A stretch of 64,000 nucleotides of DNA from Paenibacillus antibioticophila (GCF_000455265.1 NZ_HG005142.1:307079-371078), one strand, 5' to 3'; positions 50,756-62,857 are shown, counted from the first letter of the stretch. Made by a program: numbers and translations. The notes: generated from the sequence alone by a model not told the origin.

Positions 50756-51263
50756 CAGGCTATATTGGGCGTGGCGCTTACGTTTCAATAGCTCATCATT
50801 TTTATACTGATCGATCCAGAAGTCATTGATAAATGAATGTTATGGTTTGCGGTGTTGCTTAAATATCCCCGCGTTGCTTCTCTGGATCTGCCGCTCTAAG
50901 CGTGCAGGTCGGTTTCGTATAGCTGAGTCTTAAACGTTCCATCACTTTGGAAATGCCACAGAGGGAGTAGCGGGGGCCCTACTCGATCCACATATGCGGT
51001 AATGCGTTCAAGCGTCTAGTTGTGCGTATAATAACACGATGATATATGATCATGATGGCTAGAACGAAGGCGAGCCAAATTGTTCGTAACGGCAAGCCCA
51101 CCATCGAATCGTTTACGCCCTTACTATAACCCAATTCCCATTCAAACCAATCTAAGCAGCCAGTCACCAATTAATTATCGATGACTGGCTGCTTAAACTT
51201 GCAAGGTGCTTGCTCCCTCATATACGGGGAGCTGGCTCCAAAGCTTGAACTATCTTGCCAACT
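50756..51263. other. Gene-poor interval with one possible small membrane protein frame
   Basis: No recognisable gene is present. A minus-strand frame (50979-51170) encodes GLPLRTIWLAFVLAIMIIYH then RVIIRTTRRLNALPHMWIE, a single strong membrane helix, but its upstream end lies in the terminator hairpin at 51154 and it has no ribosome binding site. It may be a gene remnant. The rest shows no structure beyond the hairpin. Confidence 0.4.
51154..51194 (-). terminator. Hairpin downstream of the SDR gene
   Basis: Perfect 13-bp arms AAGCAGCCAGTCA (51154-51166) and TGACTGGCTGCTT (51182-51194) with a 15-nt loop. It lies 70 bp past the SDR stop and is a probable terminator, although the following T run is weak. 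Confidence 0.6.
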
Positions 51264-52007
51264 TTATAAGCTTTGAGACGTGGGGCGAACAATCAGTTCA
51301 TTAATGGTTACGTTCGTCGGCTGCTGGATAGCAAACAGGATGGTTCTCGCAATGTCACTTGGGTCAAGTTGACTCCATTCCTGGCTGCCCAATTTCTCCA
51401 AGGCTGGATAAATCGAGTTGTCGGTTATAGTATCGTACAGTTCGGTCTCCACTGCGCCGGGGGAGATAAGAGTCGTCCGAATATTTTGCATGGCTCCCAA
51501 TTCGGTTCGCATTCCTTCTGTTAACACCCGTACAGCATGCTTGGTCGCACTATAAATTGAGCTTGAAGGGAAGATAATATGTCCCGCAATGGACGAAAAA
51601 TTAATGATATGTCCCTCATTACGTTCTTCCATATGTTTGTACACTGCCGCCATCCCATAGAGGACGCCCTTAATGTTCACATCGATCATTCTCTCCCATT
51701 CGTCAACTTTCAAATTTTTGAAGAACGAAAGAGGCATTATTCCAGCATTATTAATCAAAATGTCTATTTGTCCATAGACTTTTAGGGTTTCATCTGCCAA
51801 AGCCTCCACGTCAGCTCGCGAAGTGACGTCAGTCACTTTGTAGCTGGCTTCGCCTCCAGCGTTACGGATTTCTTCTTGCAGCTGCTGTAATCGATTTTCC
51901 CGGCGAGCAGCAAGCATGACTTTAATGTTGTGTTGTGCGAGAAGTTTGGCCGTAGCCGCTCCCATTCCGCTGCTTGCACCTGTGATGATTGCTACTTTTG
52001 TATTCAT
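51264..52007 (-). CDS. Short-chain dehydrogenase/reductase
   Basis: 247 residues, classical SDR length. The NADP-binding motif is VAIITGASSGMGAATAKLLA with a basic AARRENR after the second strand (NADP preference). NNAG occurs in IDILINNAGIMPLSF. The catalytic Ser in INFSSIAGHI and the YSATK motif (IYSATKHAVRVLTEG) give an intact active site. ATG 52007 follows AGGGGATG. The promoter has a 19-bp MerR-type spacer and probably responds to the MerR regulator encoded 290 bp upstream. The substrate is unknown (an aldehyde or ketone). Confidence 0.92.
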   Translation of the reverse strand: MNTKVAIITGASSGMGAATAKLLAQHNIKVMLAARRENRLQQLQEEIRNAGGEASYKVTDVTSRADVEALADETLKVYGQIDILINNAGIMPLSFFKNLKVDEWERMIDVNIKGVLYGMAAVYKHMEERNEGHIINFSSIAGHIIFPSSSIYSATKHAVRVLTEGMRTELGAMQNIRTTLISPGAVETELYDTITDNSIYPALEKLGSQEWSQLDPSDIARTILFAIQQPTNVTINELIVRPTSQSL

Positions 52008-52057
52008 GTGTACATCCCCTTTGTCTTTTATAAGCCACTCATCGCTGGCTTGATTCT

Positions 52058-52088
52058 AGGTTATCAATTAGAGTTATCTATAAGTCAA
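52058..52088 (-). promoter_or_regulatory. MerR-type promoter of the SDR gene (19-bp spacer)
   Basis: TTGACT (52083-52088) and TAACCT (52058-52063) on the minus strand are separated by exactly 19 bp. The spacer contains the imperfect dyad TTAGAGTTATCTATAA (plus-strand reading). The same TTAGAGTT core occurs in the plus-strand region at 52735-52742. Confidence 0.7.
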
Positions 52089-52292
52089 GCCTCAACACTT
52101 AATTAAATTCGCATAGGAGAAACCCTCACAAATCCGTAGATTTTTAGATGATGAAGGATAATTAATGGAAAAATATAGAAAATAAATACATAAAGTTCAT
52201 TAGAGGTTACTCTAATATATACGCAAAAAAAATAGGCGTCTCCATCCAGGAAACGCACTCCACGTTAGAGTGAAAATGTTGCGAAACGGTAT

Positions 52293-52670
52293 CTAGGGCA
52301 GCATCTTGGCCAATCCTTTTTCCTGCATGTCATAAAGCGCCAGCTTGTAATTGATTTGCTCCAAATACTTAATCGTTTCCGAGAGGTCCTTCTCCACTTT
52401 TTCCTTGTGCATCAGCATCATTTGTTTACGTATTTTAAGTGTGTTCTCGCCTTCCTGGTATAAATCCACATATTTCCTGATTTCGGCAAGTGGCATGCCT
52501 GTCGCTCGCAGCGCCAAAATAAAATCCAACCATTCCTTACTCTCTTCGTCATACAATCGATTGCCACTCGAATCGCGCTTGACGCATGGCAGGATTCCTT
52601 CCCGTTCATAAAATCGAAGTGTATATGGGGTAATCCCAGTTTTTTCCGAAATTTCTTTAATCGTAGACAT
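52293..52670 (-). CDS. MerR-family transcriptional regulator
   Basis: 125 residues. The HTH is STIKEISEKTGITPYTLRFY then EREGILPCVKRDSSGNRLYD. A coiled-coil dimerisation helix follows (LKIRKQMMLMHKEKVEKDLS). There is a single Cys (LPCVKRD); the short C-terminal tail (ALYDMQEKGLAKMLP) offers no ligand domain. It resembles the aldehyde/thiol-responsive AdhR-type MerR proteins in size. Probable targets are the SDR gene and the plus-strand oxidoreductase, whose promoters share a TTAGAGTT core. Confidence 0.9.
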   Translation of the reverse strand: MSTIKEISEKTGITPYTLRFYEREGILPCVKRDSSGNRLYDEESKEWLDFILALRATGMPLAEIRKYVDLYQEGENTLKIRKQMMLMHKEKVEKDLSETIKYLEQINYKLALYDMQEKGLAKMLP

Positions 52671-52728
52671 CGCTTTTTCCTCCAGTCATCAACGGGATCT
52701 TCTAGTTTAGTGGCGGATTCAACAAGCT

Positions 52729-52759
52729 TTTAGCTTAGAGTTTACTGTAGGATTAAGAT
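52729..52759 (+). promoter_or_regulatory. Weak MerR-type promoter facing the oxidoreductase gene
   Basis: TTTAGC (52729-52734) and TAAGAT (52754-52759) are 19 bp apart, with CTTAGAGTTTACTGTAGG (52734-52751) as dyad. It shares TTAGAGTT with the SDR promoter and resembles the operator pattern of AdhR-like regulators. The -35 is a poor match, and a gene relic lies between it and the oxidoreductase. Confidence 0.45.
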
Positions 52760-52792
52760 GTATTCAATATTAAATTCACTTCCTGGAAAAAT

Positions 52793-52956
52793 GGGTTGAT
52801 GTCGTGTCACTCACCCAAACAGGGCGTGAAATTGAATCCAGAGTCAATCAGGCTTGGCGCAAGGTGGAAGAGATTTCAACAAAAGGTTTAAATGATAAAG
52901 AAAAAGCACAGTTTGTAGCCTTAGCAAAAAAAATAGCCACTACACTAAAAAGCTAA
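52793..52956 (+). pseudogene. MarR-family regulator C-terminal relic
   Basis: From about 52793 the plus strand reads VDVVSLTQTGREIESRVNQA then KVEEISTKGLNDKEKAQFVA and LAKKIATTLKS before TAA at 52954-52956, the usual C-terminal 50 residues of a MarR protein. No DNA-binding part precedes it. It is a remnant left upstream of the oxidoreductase, possibly from a former MarR/oxidoreductase pair. Confidence 0.75.
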
Positions 52957-53001
52957 GTGTAAGCAAACAATACAACAAGGTTTTCAGGAGGAGAGAAAAA
53001 T

Positions 53002-53940
53002 ATGTCTAAAAAGTCAATGCAAGCTATTGTGGTCAATGAATATGGTGGTCCGAACGTATTGAAGGTCAAAACGGTTGAGCGTCCTCAACCCAAAACGGAT
53101 GAAGTGCTAGTACGCATCGTATATGCTACGGTTATTCCGCTTGACTATAAAATTCGTAATGGCTGGCTTCAAACTGTTTTTCCTGTAACATTGCCCTACA
53201 TCCCTGGTTTTTATGCTTCAGGAGTTGTCGAAGAGGTGGGACAAAGTGTAACGGAGTTCAAGCCCGGTGGCCGAATTTTTGGTAGTATAAGCGGAGCTTA
53301 TGCGGAATATGGAATTGCGAAGGAACAAGAATTAATGGCGATGCCTGAAAATCTCACTTTTGAGGATGCTGCAACGATTAAAGCAGGAGCGGAAACCGCC
53401 TGGAAGGCATTGTTCGCTGACGGTGAACTCCAGTCTGGGCAACCCCTTCTCCTTCATGCGGCAGCAGGCGGTGTCGGACAGTTTGCAGTACAGTTGGCAA
53501 AATGGAAGGGAGCAACCGTGATCGCCACAGCTTCTACCTCTAACTTGGACTTCGTTAAGTCATTGGGTGCCGGTCGGGTCGTTGATTATACCACGACAAA
53601 ATTCGAAGATGTCGCAAAGGACGTAGATCTTGTCGTCGATTCCGTTGGAGGCGAGACAGAAACCAGATCTTGGGCCGTAATAAAAAAAGGCGGAATCCTC
53701 GTCTCTTTAACTCAGGATCCATCCCAAGAAAACGCTGAACAGTATGGCGTTACAGCCAAATTCAATACCAAATTCCCTACCCGAGAAGACTTGCAGAATT
53801 TAACAAATTTAATTGCCGAAGGTAGGATTACAGCAAAGATTGATTCCATATTCCCGCTAAACCAAGCGGATAAAGCGCTGGAGAAAAGCGAAGCAAGGCA
53901 TGGACGGGGAAGAATTTTGCTTAACGTAAACTCCATCTAA
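53002..53940 (+). CDS. Zinc-independent MDR-family NADPH:quinone oxidoreductase
   Basis: 312 residues of the medium-chain dehydrogenase superfamily, quinone oxidoreductase class. The catalytic domain has PLDYKIRNGWLQTVFPVTLP, the usual residues without Zn ligands (no Cys-x-x-Cys structural zinc). The Rossmann part is LLHAAAGGVGQFAVQLAKWK with the AxxGxG motif. The product reduces quinones or alpha,beta-unsaturated carbonyls using NADPH. ATG 53002 follows CAGGAGGAG. It is next to a MerR-type promoter and a MarR relic. A role in detoxification of reactive aldehydes or quinones is inference. Confidence 0.92.
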   Translation: MSKKSMQAIVVNEYGGPNVLKVKTVERPQPKTDEVLVRIVYATVIPLDYKIRNGWLQTVFPVTLPYIPGFYASGVVEEVGQSVTEFKPGGRIFGSISGAYAEYGIAKEQELMAMPENLTFEDAATIKAGAETAWKALFADGELQSGQPLLLHAAAGGVGQFAVQLAKWKGATVIATASTSNLDFVKSLGAGRVVDYTTTKFEDVAKDVDLVVDSVGGETETRSWAVIKKGGILVSLTQDPSQENAEQYGVTAKFNTKFPTREDLQNLTNLIAEGRITAKIDSIFPLNQADKALEKSEARHGRGRILLNVNSI

Positions 53941-54055
53941 CAACAGAGCAATACGTAGTGAACTCTGCACTAAGTATTGTTTTCTTGCTCCCCTACTGTC
54001 CTTGGCCAAGCTAACGAAGGGGGGAGCTACGTCGGTTTCTCCTTGAACTCGAACA

Positions 54056-54096
54056 AAACGGCTGCTCACCGAAGTAACTTCGGGAAGCAGCCGTTT
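54056..54096 (-). terminator. Intrinsic terminator of the beta-glucoside operon
   Basis: Outer arms AAACGGCTGCT (54056-54066) and AGCAGCCGTTT (54086-54096) enclose the inner palindrome CCGAAGTAACTTCGG. It lies 40 bp past the EIIA stop and may act on both strands. Confidence 0.85.
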
Positions 54097-54135
54097 ATGT
54101 TTATCACATTCAGTAAATATTCAAATTCAGACTTT

Positions 54136-54627
54136 TCAGCATTGAATGGTTATAACAGCTTGGGCAGGATCGCTCTGACTTGCAGCTACCTCCACCTGCT
54201 TCACACACTCCTGACCATTCGGTACAATTACAGGCGTAATCACAGGATAACCCGCTTGCTCAATCAGGGCGATGTCGAACTCCAGCAGCAGTTGTCCCCG
54301 GGTTATAACATCCCCCGTTTTGACATGTGCCGTAAACCCCTCACCCTTCAGAGATACGGTATTCATTCCGACATGGATCAGGATTTGCACGCCAGAAGCG
54401 TGCTCCAGCATAATCGCATGCTTGCTTTTCTCCATTAAGTGAACAACCTTGCCATCAAACGGAGCGATGACTTTGCCCTCCGCGGGCTGAATGGCGATGC
54501 CTTCCCCCATCATTTTAGCGGCAAAAGCTTCATCAGGCACTTGCTCCAAGGCTACCAACGTTCCGGGTACTGGAGACGGAATTTCGACCACTACCGGAAC
54601 GGCTTGTTTCTTCTTCCAACCAAACAC
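54136..54627 (-). CDS. PTS glucose/beta-glucoside-type EIIA component
   Basis: 163 residues, the Crr-like EIIA domain as a free protein. The conserved segments are SPVPGTLVALEQVPDEAFAA, GEGIAIQPAEGKVIAPFDGK and the active-site His region VQILIHVGMNTVSLKGEGF, where the second His is phosphorylated by HPr. It would pass phosphate to the EIIB domain of the EIIBC protein at 59163-60560, which has no A domain. Last gene of the operon. Confidence 0.95.
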   Translation of the reverse strand: MFGWKKKQAVPVVVEIPSPVPGTLVALEQVPDEAFAAKMMGEGIAIQPAEGKVIAPFDGKVVHLMEKSKHAIMLEHASGVQILIHVGMNTVSLKGEGFTAHVKTGDVITRGQLLLEFDIALIEQAGYPVITPVIVPNGQECVKQVEVAASQSDPAQAVITIQC

Positions 54628-54651
54628 AGCTGCTTCCCCCTACACTGATTT

Positions 54652-56532
54652 CTACAGATTTTTAGCGATGAAGTAACCTTCTCGAGTGGCATCCATCACA
54701 TTTCTTGGTTTGTTAGCGTCGCCGATGACAAAGGTGTCCGGAACGATGCCATAGAACGAATCGATGAGCGCTGGAGTGGTTCTCATCCCCGTGGAGAGAA
54801 TCACGGTATCCGCCGAAATTTGCTTCCGCTCGCCAGCTTCCTCATAAATAACCCCATCTGCGCTAATCTCTACAATTTTCACATTTAACTTGGTGTGCAG
54901 CGTTTCTTGCTTGTCCATCGCCTGCCGTAAACCAACACGATAGAGGATGTTCCCGTTCTTGGCCAGCAGATCTCCCGCTTCCATGATGGTAACCTGCTTC
55001 CCGTGCCGCGCCAGCTCGATGCCTAACTCGCAGCCTGTGGATCCGCCGCCAACCAGCACGACCTCATTCCCGACTTCATCCATACGGGTGTAGACGTCCA
55101 ACGCCCCCATCACATGGCTTTGCTCCACGCCTTTGATCGGAGGTGTAAACGGAACCGCACCCGTAGCCACAATAATGGCATCCGGGGACAACTGCTTAAT
55201 CTGCTCCGGCGTTGCTTCTACGCCCAGCTTCACCGTAACTCCTGATTTGCCGATCTGGGTAATTAAATAGTTCATATAATTGTACAAATCAATCTTCAGC
55301 TCTTCATATGCCGAGTAACGCAAGGCCCCGCCGAGTGATTCGTGCTTCTCCAGCAAAATCACTTCATGGCCCCGCTCATCCGCAACCAAAGCCGCTTTCA
55401 TCCCCGCCGGGCCGCCCCCGACGATAACCACCTTTTTCCTTTGCTTCGCCTTAGGCAACTCCAAAGGAACCATATCATAGCGGGTATAACGCGGGTTGAC
55501 CGAGCAGCCGACATTTTTGCGCTCCGTGGAAATATGGTAGCAGTATTGGCAGCGCAGGCAAGGGACGATATCTTCATCACGGCCTTCCTTAGCCTTCTGC
55601 GGCCAGAAGGGGTCGGCAATCAATGGGCGCCCCAGGGCAACAAAGTCCGCCTTGCCTTCCGCAATAATCGATTCGGCTTCCGCCGGACTCATGATCGCGC
55701 CCACCACAGATACGGGGATCTTAACGTTGCGCTTGACCTCGGCAGCCCACTCAACGTTAGGCATATGCTCCTTAAAGATCGTTGGAGCCATATGCACATT
55801 GCCCTCATAGTTGATATCCAGCCCCGCCGAAATATGCACCATATCCAGCTTGTCTTCAACAATTTTGATAAACTCCAGCACGTCTTCGAACTCAATGGAG
55901 CCGTCCACGATTTCGGAGGCGCTGATTCTCATGTCCACGATAAAATCATGACCCACCGCTTCGCGCACCCGATCAATAATCATTTTCGGGAATTTAATCC
56001 GGTTCTCAAAGGAACCTCCGTATTCGTCCGTCCGCTTATTAAACAGCGGTGACAGGAATTCGGCAGGGAGCCAGCCATGGGCAAAATGCAGCATAACCAG
56101 ATCAAATCCAGTCTCCTTGGCCCGCTTGGCAGTCTCAGCCCAGTCGTTCGCGACCTCGTCCATCATTTGCTCGTCCATCGCTTTGACGATGGTGCCGTCT
56201 GCCCGAACAAGATCAACAGGACCAATGGCATAATCGTCTACACGGGCATATTGACCCGAATGAATCAGTTCCAGCGAGGCCTTTGCTCCCGCCTGATGGG
56301 CGACAATTACGCGATTTCTCGTGGCTTCAATTTGATATTTATCGAAGGCATAGGGTTCGTCCGGCCGGGAATAGCTTGCTCTCTTACGGCTGACGTTAAC
56401 ACTGCCCGTAATAATGACCCCGGCTCCGCCAATAGCTTTATCATGATAAGGCCCTGCAGGCGTGGCGATAATCCGGTTATTGAATACTGTATTTTTTATG
56501 CGAATCGGCTTGAATAGATTTGGAAATTTCAT
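54652..56532 (-). CDS. Old-Yellow-Enzyme-type NADH:flavin oxidoreductase with Fe-S and FAD domains (2-enoate reductase-like)
   Basis: About 626 residues. The N-terminal OYE TIM barrel binds FMN (NRIIATPAGPYHDKA, LELIHSGQYARVDD, VLEFIKIVEDKLDMVHIS, ALGRPLIADPFW). A [4Fe-4S] site follows at CLRCQYCYHISTERKNVGCS. The C-terminal FAD/NAD(P) module is KVVIVGGGPAGMKAALVADE and VVLVGGGSTGCELGIELARH. This three-domain layout is that of 2-enoate and 2,4-dienoyl-CoA reductases. ATG 56532 follows AGGAG by 8 nt. It sits in the beta-glucoside operon next to the GH1 gene, so it may reduce the aglycone freed by that enzyme (inference). Alternative substrates cannot be excluded. Confidence 0.88.
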   Translation of the reverse strand: MKFPNLFKPIRIKNTVFNNRIIATPAGPYHDKAIGGAGVIITGSVNVSRKRASYSRPDEPYAFDKYQIEATRNRVIVAHQAGAKASLELIHSGQYARVDDYAIGPVDLVRADGTIVKAMDEQMMDEVANDWAETAKRAKETGFDLVMLHFAHGWLPAEFLSPLFNKRTDEYGGSFENRIKFPKMIIDRVREAVGHDFIVDMRISASEIVDGSIEFEDVLEFIKIVEDKLDMVHISAGLDINYEGNVHMAPTIFKEHMPNVEWAAEVKRNVKIPVSVVGAIMSPAEAESIIAEGKADFVALGRPLIADPFWPQKAKEGRDEDIVPCLRCQYCYHISTERKNVGCSVNPRYTRYDMVPLELPKAKQRKKVVIVGGGPAGMKAALVADERGHEVILLEKHESLGGALRYSAYEELKIDLYNYMNYLITQIGKSGVTVKLGVEATPEQIKQLSPDAIIVATGAVPFTPPIKGVEQSHVMGALDVYTRMDEVGNEVVLVGGGSTGCELGIELARHGKQVTIMEAGDLLAKNGNILYRVGLRQAMDKQETLHTKLNVKIVEISADGVIYEEAGERKQISADTVILSTGMRTTPALIDSFYGIVPDTFVIGDANKPRNVMDATREGYFIAKNL

Positions 56533-56537
56533 CCTTA

Positions 56538-59037
<2,500 letters not shown>

Positions 59038-59162
59038 GTTGTCTCACACCTCACGCCTATTGTTCCGTTTTTCTTTATATTACAGAGTACGCTCAAGGGA
59101 TTTGCAGTTTCGGTTGCTCTATGGCTTCTGCTTGGCTAAAAGCGCGGTGAGCAAATGGGAGC

Positions 59163-60560
59163 CTATGACTTCTGCTTCTTGAATTGAATGTTCTGCTTGC
59201 TTAATAGAATCGTAGCAAAGAATGAGACGGCCAAGGTTGCACCCACCGCGATGAAATAAGTCGTTGCCGTTGGCGAAGACAGGAAGGCAGGCAGGCCGAA
59301 CAGTCCTGTGAACGCAAAGTTCGTAATATAGGACTTGGTCACACCGCAGACGATACCGCCAACTAAACCGCCCAGTGTGAGCGAGATGAAATATTTCTTG
59401 TTCTTCATGACAACCCCGTACAACCCCGGTTCAGTCACACCCGACAAGAAGTTGACGAAGGCGGAGGAGCTGGCAATCGTTTTCTCTTCCTTGCTCTTGG
59501 AGATCACCATGACAGCGAGGCATACTCCAAGCAACGCGTAGTTCCCCAATCCGCCCGAAGCCAGGCTGTATTCCATGCCGTGTTCAGCCAGATAAGACAG
59601 TTGTAGAGGCAGCACAACCCAGTGAATCCCCAGCATGATGACGTAAATGAACAGAGCGCCAAATATGGCGTTAAAAATAATAACGTTGGAGTTCAGGAAG
59701 AACTCGTACCCATCAGCTACCAGATTCGCCAGCAATCCGCCGACAGGGCCAAATACCATCAAGGTCAAGGGAACCATAATCAGCATGGACAAGAGCGGCA
59801 CAAAGATGAATTGCAGCATCTTGGGCAGAAATCTTCTCAGCAGCTTATCCAGATGGGAGTAGGCCCAGATAGCTAAAATAATCGGAATAACCGTACTGGA
59901 AAAGTTCATCGCCGTAAACTGAATGCCCAGGAAATCGATTACGTTCCCCGTCGTTGTGATGCCCGTGATGTTCGGCTCCATCAGTGCCGCACCAATGGCT
60001 GCGCCAATGTAGGGGTTGGCCCCAAACTTCTGAGACGCTGTGAAGGCAAGCAAAATCGGGAAGAAATAGATCAAAGCATTCCCTGTGCCAGCCAATATCA
60101 AATAGGTGTTGCTGGTAGCCGGAAGAATACCCGATTGCGCCAAAATATCAATAAGCCCTTTAATAATCCCCGATGTCGCCAAAATAGGAATATACGGCGT
60201 AAAGATCGCAGAAATCGTTGCAAGCAGCTTATCAAACCAGGACTTCTTGTTACCCTTGGCATCAGAAGCAGGGCTTGCCGAGCTCGCCGCCGCGGCTCCT
60301 TCCACCACTGTGCTACTCTCCAATTGCTGCATGATTTCAGCGTGCATCTCATTGACTGCAGGGCCGATGATGACCATCGTTTGCCCTTGCGCATCCATCA
60401 CTCCAAGCACCTTAGGCAGAGCTTTAAGTGCCTCGCGGTCCGCCTTGGAGCTATCATGCAGTTCAAAGCGCAGTCTTGTCGCGCAATGAACCAGGCTAGA
60501 AATATTTTGGCTCCCTCCCACGAATTTAATGATGCTTGTTGCCGTCTCTTTGTTACTCAT
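59163..60560 (-). CDS. PTS beta-glucoside EIIBC permease
   Basis: About 465 residues. The N-terminal EIIB domain (about 1-85) has the phosphorylated Cys in SLVHCATRLRFEL. The EIIC membrane domain has about ten segments (IPILATSGIIKGLIDILA, YLILAGTGNALIYFFPILL, FVPLLSMLIMVPLTLMVFG, IFNAIFGALFIYVIMLGIHW) and a conserved NFLSGVTEPGLYGVVMKNKK loop. No EIIA domain is fused. ATG 60560 is 4 nt after GGTGA. It imports and phosphorylates a beta-glucoside, and is the first gene of the operon. Confidence 0.95.
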   Translation of the reverse strand: MSNKETATSIIKFVGGSQNISSLVHCATRLRFELHDSSKADREALKALPKVLGVMDAQGQTMVIIGPAVNEMHAEIMQQLESSTVVEGAAAASSASPASDAKGNKKSWFDKLLATISAIFTPYIPILATSGIIKGLIDILAQSGILPATSNTYLILAGTGNALIYFFPILLAFTASQKFGANPYIGAAIGAALMEPNITGITTTGNVIDFLGIQFTAMNFSSTVIPIILAIWAYSHLDKLLRRFLPKMLQFIFVPLLSMLIMVPLTLMVFGPVGGLLANLVADGYEFFLNSNVIIFNAIFGALFIYVIMLGIHWVVLPLQLSYLAEHGMEYSLASGGLGNYALLGVCLAVMVISKSKEEKTIASSSAFVNFLSGVTEPGLYGVVMKNKKYFISLTLGGLVGGIVCGVTKSYITNFAFTGLFGLPAFLSSPTATTYFIAVGATLAVSFFATILLSKQNIQFKKQKS

Positions 60561-60603
60561 TTGCGTCACCCCAGTAACTTTATCATGTACTAAAATCCCC
60601 TTA

Positions 60604-60660
60604 CTGAAACGTTACAGTAGAAGTTCAAAAAAATATTTCGAACAAACTGAAACGTTTCAG
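60604..60660. promoter_or_regulatory. Two LacI-type operators upstream of the PTS operon
   Basis: CTGAAACGTTACAG (60604-60617, imperfect) and CTGAAACGTTTCAG (60647-60660, perfect palindrome) are 43 bp apart centre to centre, about four helical turns, allowing looping. They precede the EIIBC start by 44 bp. The central ACGT/CG pair is typical of LacI-family sites. Confidence 0.85.
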
Positions 60661-60826
60661 TAATGCTCAAAAAAATAAATCCCTGCAGGTATGTGCCTAG
60701 TATAAGTGACAAAATTCGACTTGTCAATAAACCGTTTTCAAAAAATAATGAGCGTGCTGATCATCTTATCAACGAGAATATTTCTTTGCTTCGTCTGCAA
60801 GAAGCGGATAGACTATTCAGAGTTAA

Positions 60827-60862
60827 AAAAGCGTTGCCTGCTTAGGAGCAGACAACGCTTTT
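60827..60862 (-). terminator. Intrinsic terminator of the chemoreceptor gene
   Basis: Arms AAAAGCGTTGCCTGC (60827-60841) and GCAGACAACGCTTTT (60848-60862), one mismatch, with a 6-nt loop and a following T run on the minus strand (CTTTTTTAAC). It lies 4 bp past the stop. Confidence 0.85.
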
Positions 60863-60865
60863 GAC

Positions 60866-62857
60866 TTACAATTTAAACCGGTCGATTTGAGTGTGGACAT
60901 CCGTCGCCATACGCGACAATCCCTCAGAAGCTGAAGAGATTTCCTCCATGGATGCGAGTTGCTCCTCCGTCGCCGCGGTAACCCCCTGGAAGCTTTCCAG
61001 GCTCTTGGACGAAGTAGTAGCGATATGCTCAACCGAGCTGGCGATTTCATCCGCGCTAGCCGACATTTGTTCGGTAATTGCGGACACCTCATGGATTTGC
61101 TCGGAAATTTGCTGTGTAGAACGCTCGATATCCCGGAAAGCGATTTGTGCGGCATCGGTGACGGAGATTCCCCGCTCTACGTTCACGTTCACTTCCTGGT
61201 CCATCACTTCGTAGGCCCGGCCTGTCAGTTCGGTCATTTGACCGATGCGCTGCTGAATCATTTCTGCCGTTGACCGCGATTGCTCTGCCAGCTTCCGAAC
61301 CTCGCCGGCAACAACCGCAAAGCCACGCCCCTCTTCTCCGGCTCGGGCCGCTTCAATCGCCGCATTAAGTGATAACAGATTAGTTTGCACGGCAATATCA
61401 GAGATGGCGCTGCTCATGCTGGCTACCTCATTACTTAGTTCGTTCATCTGTCGCATCAGTTCAGCCGAGGTTTGCGTCGAACGGCGAATTTCTTCCATCT
61501 GTGCACTAACCTCGGTCACTTTCTCGCTGCCTTGCTGTACATCCGCCACCGTCTGTGACGACGACTCGACAATTGTGCCCGAAGCCTCGGCGATTCTACG
61601 TATCCCCTTCGACATATCTTCCATCGTTCGAGCGCTCTCGGCCGAAACGGCCGCTTGGCTCTCTGCGTTGTCGGCCGCCTCCTGAACGAGCTCTACGACG
61701 TATTCGACCGCTTTGGAGTTTTGCGCCGTTCCGGCGGTCAGTTCTTCGCTTGACGCAGCTAACTGGCCGGCTGTTTCGGACATTTCCTTAACCATCGTAC
61801 GCAATGAAAACAGCATACCGTTATAGTTCGCGGCCAACTGGCCGATCTCATCTTTTCGATTTACCGCTACATCCTCAACATTCAAATAGCCTTCACTCAC
61901 ACGTTGAGCCGAACGGTTCAATTGCTCTATCGGACGCGTAATGCTGCGAATCACGAAGAATAGAAGGACTCCAGCGATTCCCAAAGCGACGCCCAGAACG
62001 ATCAGGGCCGTCCATAAAATCGGCATGGAGGCATCACTAAATTCTTGGACGTTCAGGACGCCGATGACTTTAAAGCCCGTCAGCACGTTAGTAGTAAAAT
62101 AGCTGCTCTGCTGATCGCCATTCGTTGGATTCACATACTCTTGGAAGCCCGATTCTTCGTTCTGAACTCGAATAAGCGAGTCGCCCATTGCCTCCTCACC
62201 AACAGCACGGCTCGGATGGGATACAAACTTGCTATTCCGGTCAATGATATAAATATAGCCCTGCTGACCCAGCTTGATGCCTTTTACGGATTCATTCAGC
62301 TTCGCCAAATCCAGAGAAACGGTGAGTGCTCCCGAGCCATCTTTCAGCGCACGGCTGATATACAAATTAAAATTCCCGGTCGAAGCCGAAACGAACGGAT
62401 CAATGATGACTGTCTCCTCTGGGCTTTCCATCGCTGTCTTGTACCAATCCCGCTCTCGCGGATCGTAATCGGTCTCATCCGAGCTAGGAGCCTTCATCCA
62501 CGCTCCGTTATTATTTCCTAACGTCAATGTTTCCAATTCTGGATGCTTCTCGATGTGCAAAGCAATCAATTTTTGCACTTCTGGTGAACGGGTATCAATT
62601 TGCGCAGATTCAATCTGGTCTGCCAACTCCTCTACATTGCGTATCTCCGCCTCCACCATATTAGTCACCAATCCATTCACCAATTCCACATTAGACTTGG
62701 TACTCTCCTCCATCTTTGCGTGAAGCTGTCCGCTTGCGCTGGTAAAGCTGAAATAAGTGATAAGTACGCAAGGAACTATCAGCATAACTGCAAAAATCAG
62801 GAGCATCCGATTCCGCAGTGTACGAACTTCCAACACACGCTTTAAACTTTCTAACAA
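60866..62857 (-). CDS. Methyl-accepting chemotaxis protein with dCache sensor
   Basis: 663 residues. Two membrane segments ([19 protein letters not shown] at about 18-38, [19 protein letters not shown] at about 280-300) flank an extracytoplasmic dCache-type domain. It contains [15 protein letters not shown] and [20 protein letters not shown], a pattern seen in amine- and amino-acid-binding dCache sensors. A HAMP linker ([20 protein letters not shown]) and a long signalling domain with the hairpin tip ([20 protein letters not shown]) follow. The C-terminal CheR-type pentapeptide is not obvious. The ligand is unknown. No chemotaxis gene cluster is nearby, so it is an orphan receptor. Confidence 0.92.
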   Translation of the reverse strand: MLESLKRVLEVRTLRNRMLLIFAVMLIVPCVLITYFSFTSASGQLHAKMEESTKSNVELVNGLVTNMVEAEIRNVEELADQIESAQIDTRSPEVQKLIALHIEKHPELETLTLGNNNGAWMKAPSSDETDYDPRERDWYKTAMESPEETVIIDPFVSASTGNFNLYISRALKDGSGALTVSLDLAKLNESVKGIKLGQQGYIYIIDRNSKFVSHPSRAVGEEAMGDSLIRVQNEESGFQEYVNPTNGDQQSSYFTTNVLTGFKVIGVLNVQEFSDASMPILWTALIVLGVALGIAGVLLFFVIRSITRPIEQLNRSAQRVSEGYLNVEDVAVNRKDEIGQLAANYNGMLFSLRTMVKEMSETAGQLAASSEELTAGTAQNSKAVEYVVELVQEAADNAESQAAVSAESARTMEDMSKGIRRIAEASGTIVESSSQTVADVQQGSEKVTEVSAQMEEIRRSTQTSAELMRQMNELSNEVASMSSAISDIAVQTNLLSLNAAIEAARAGEEGRGFAVVAGEVRKLAEQSRSTAEMIQQRIGQMTELTGRAYEVMDQEVNVNVERGISVTDAAQIAFRDIERSTQQISEQIHEVSAITEQMSASADEIASSVEHIATTSSKSLESFQGVTAATEEQLASMEEISSASEGLSRMATDVHTQIDRFKL

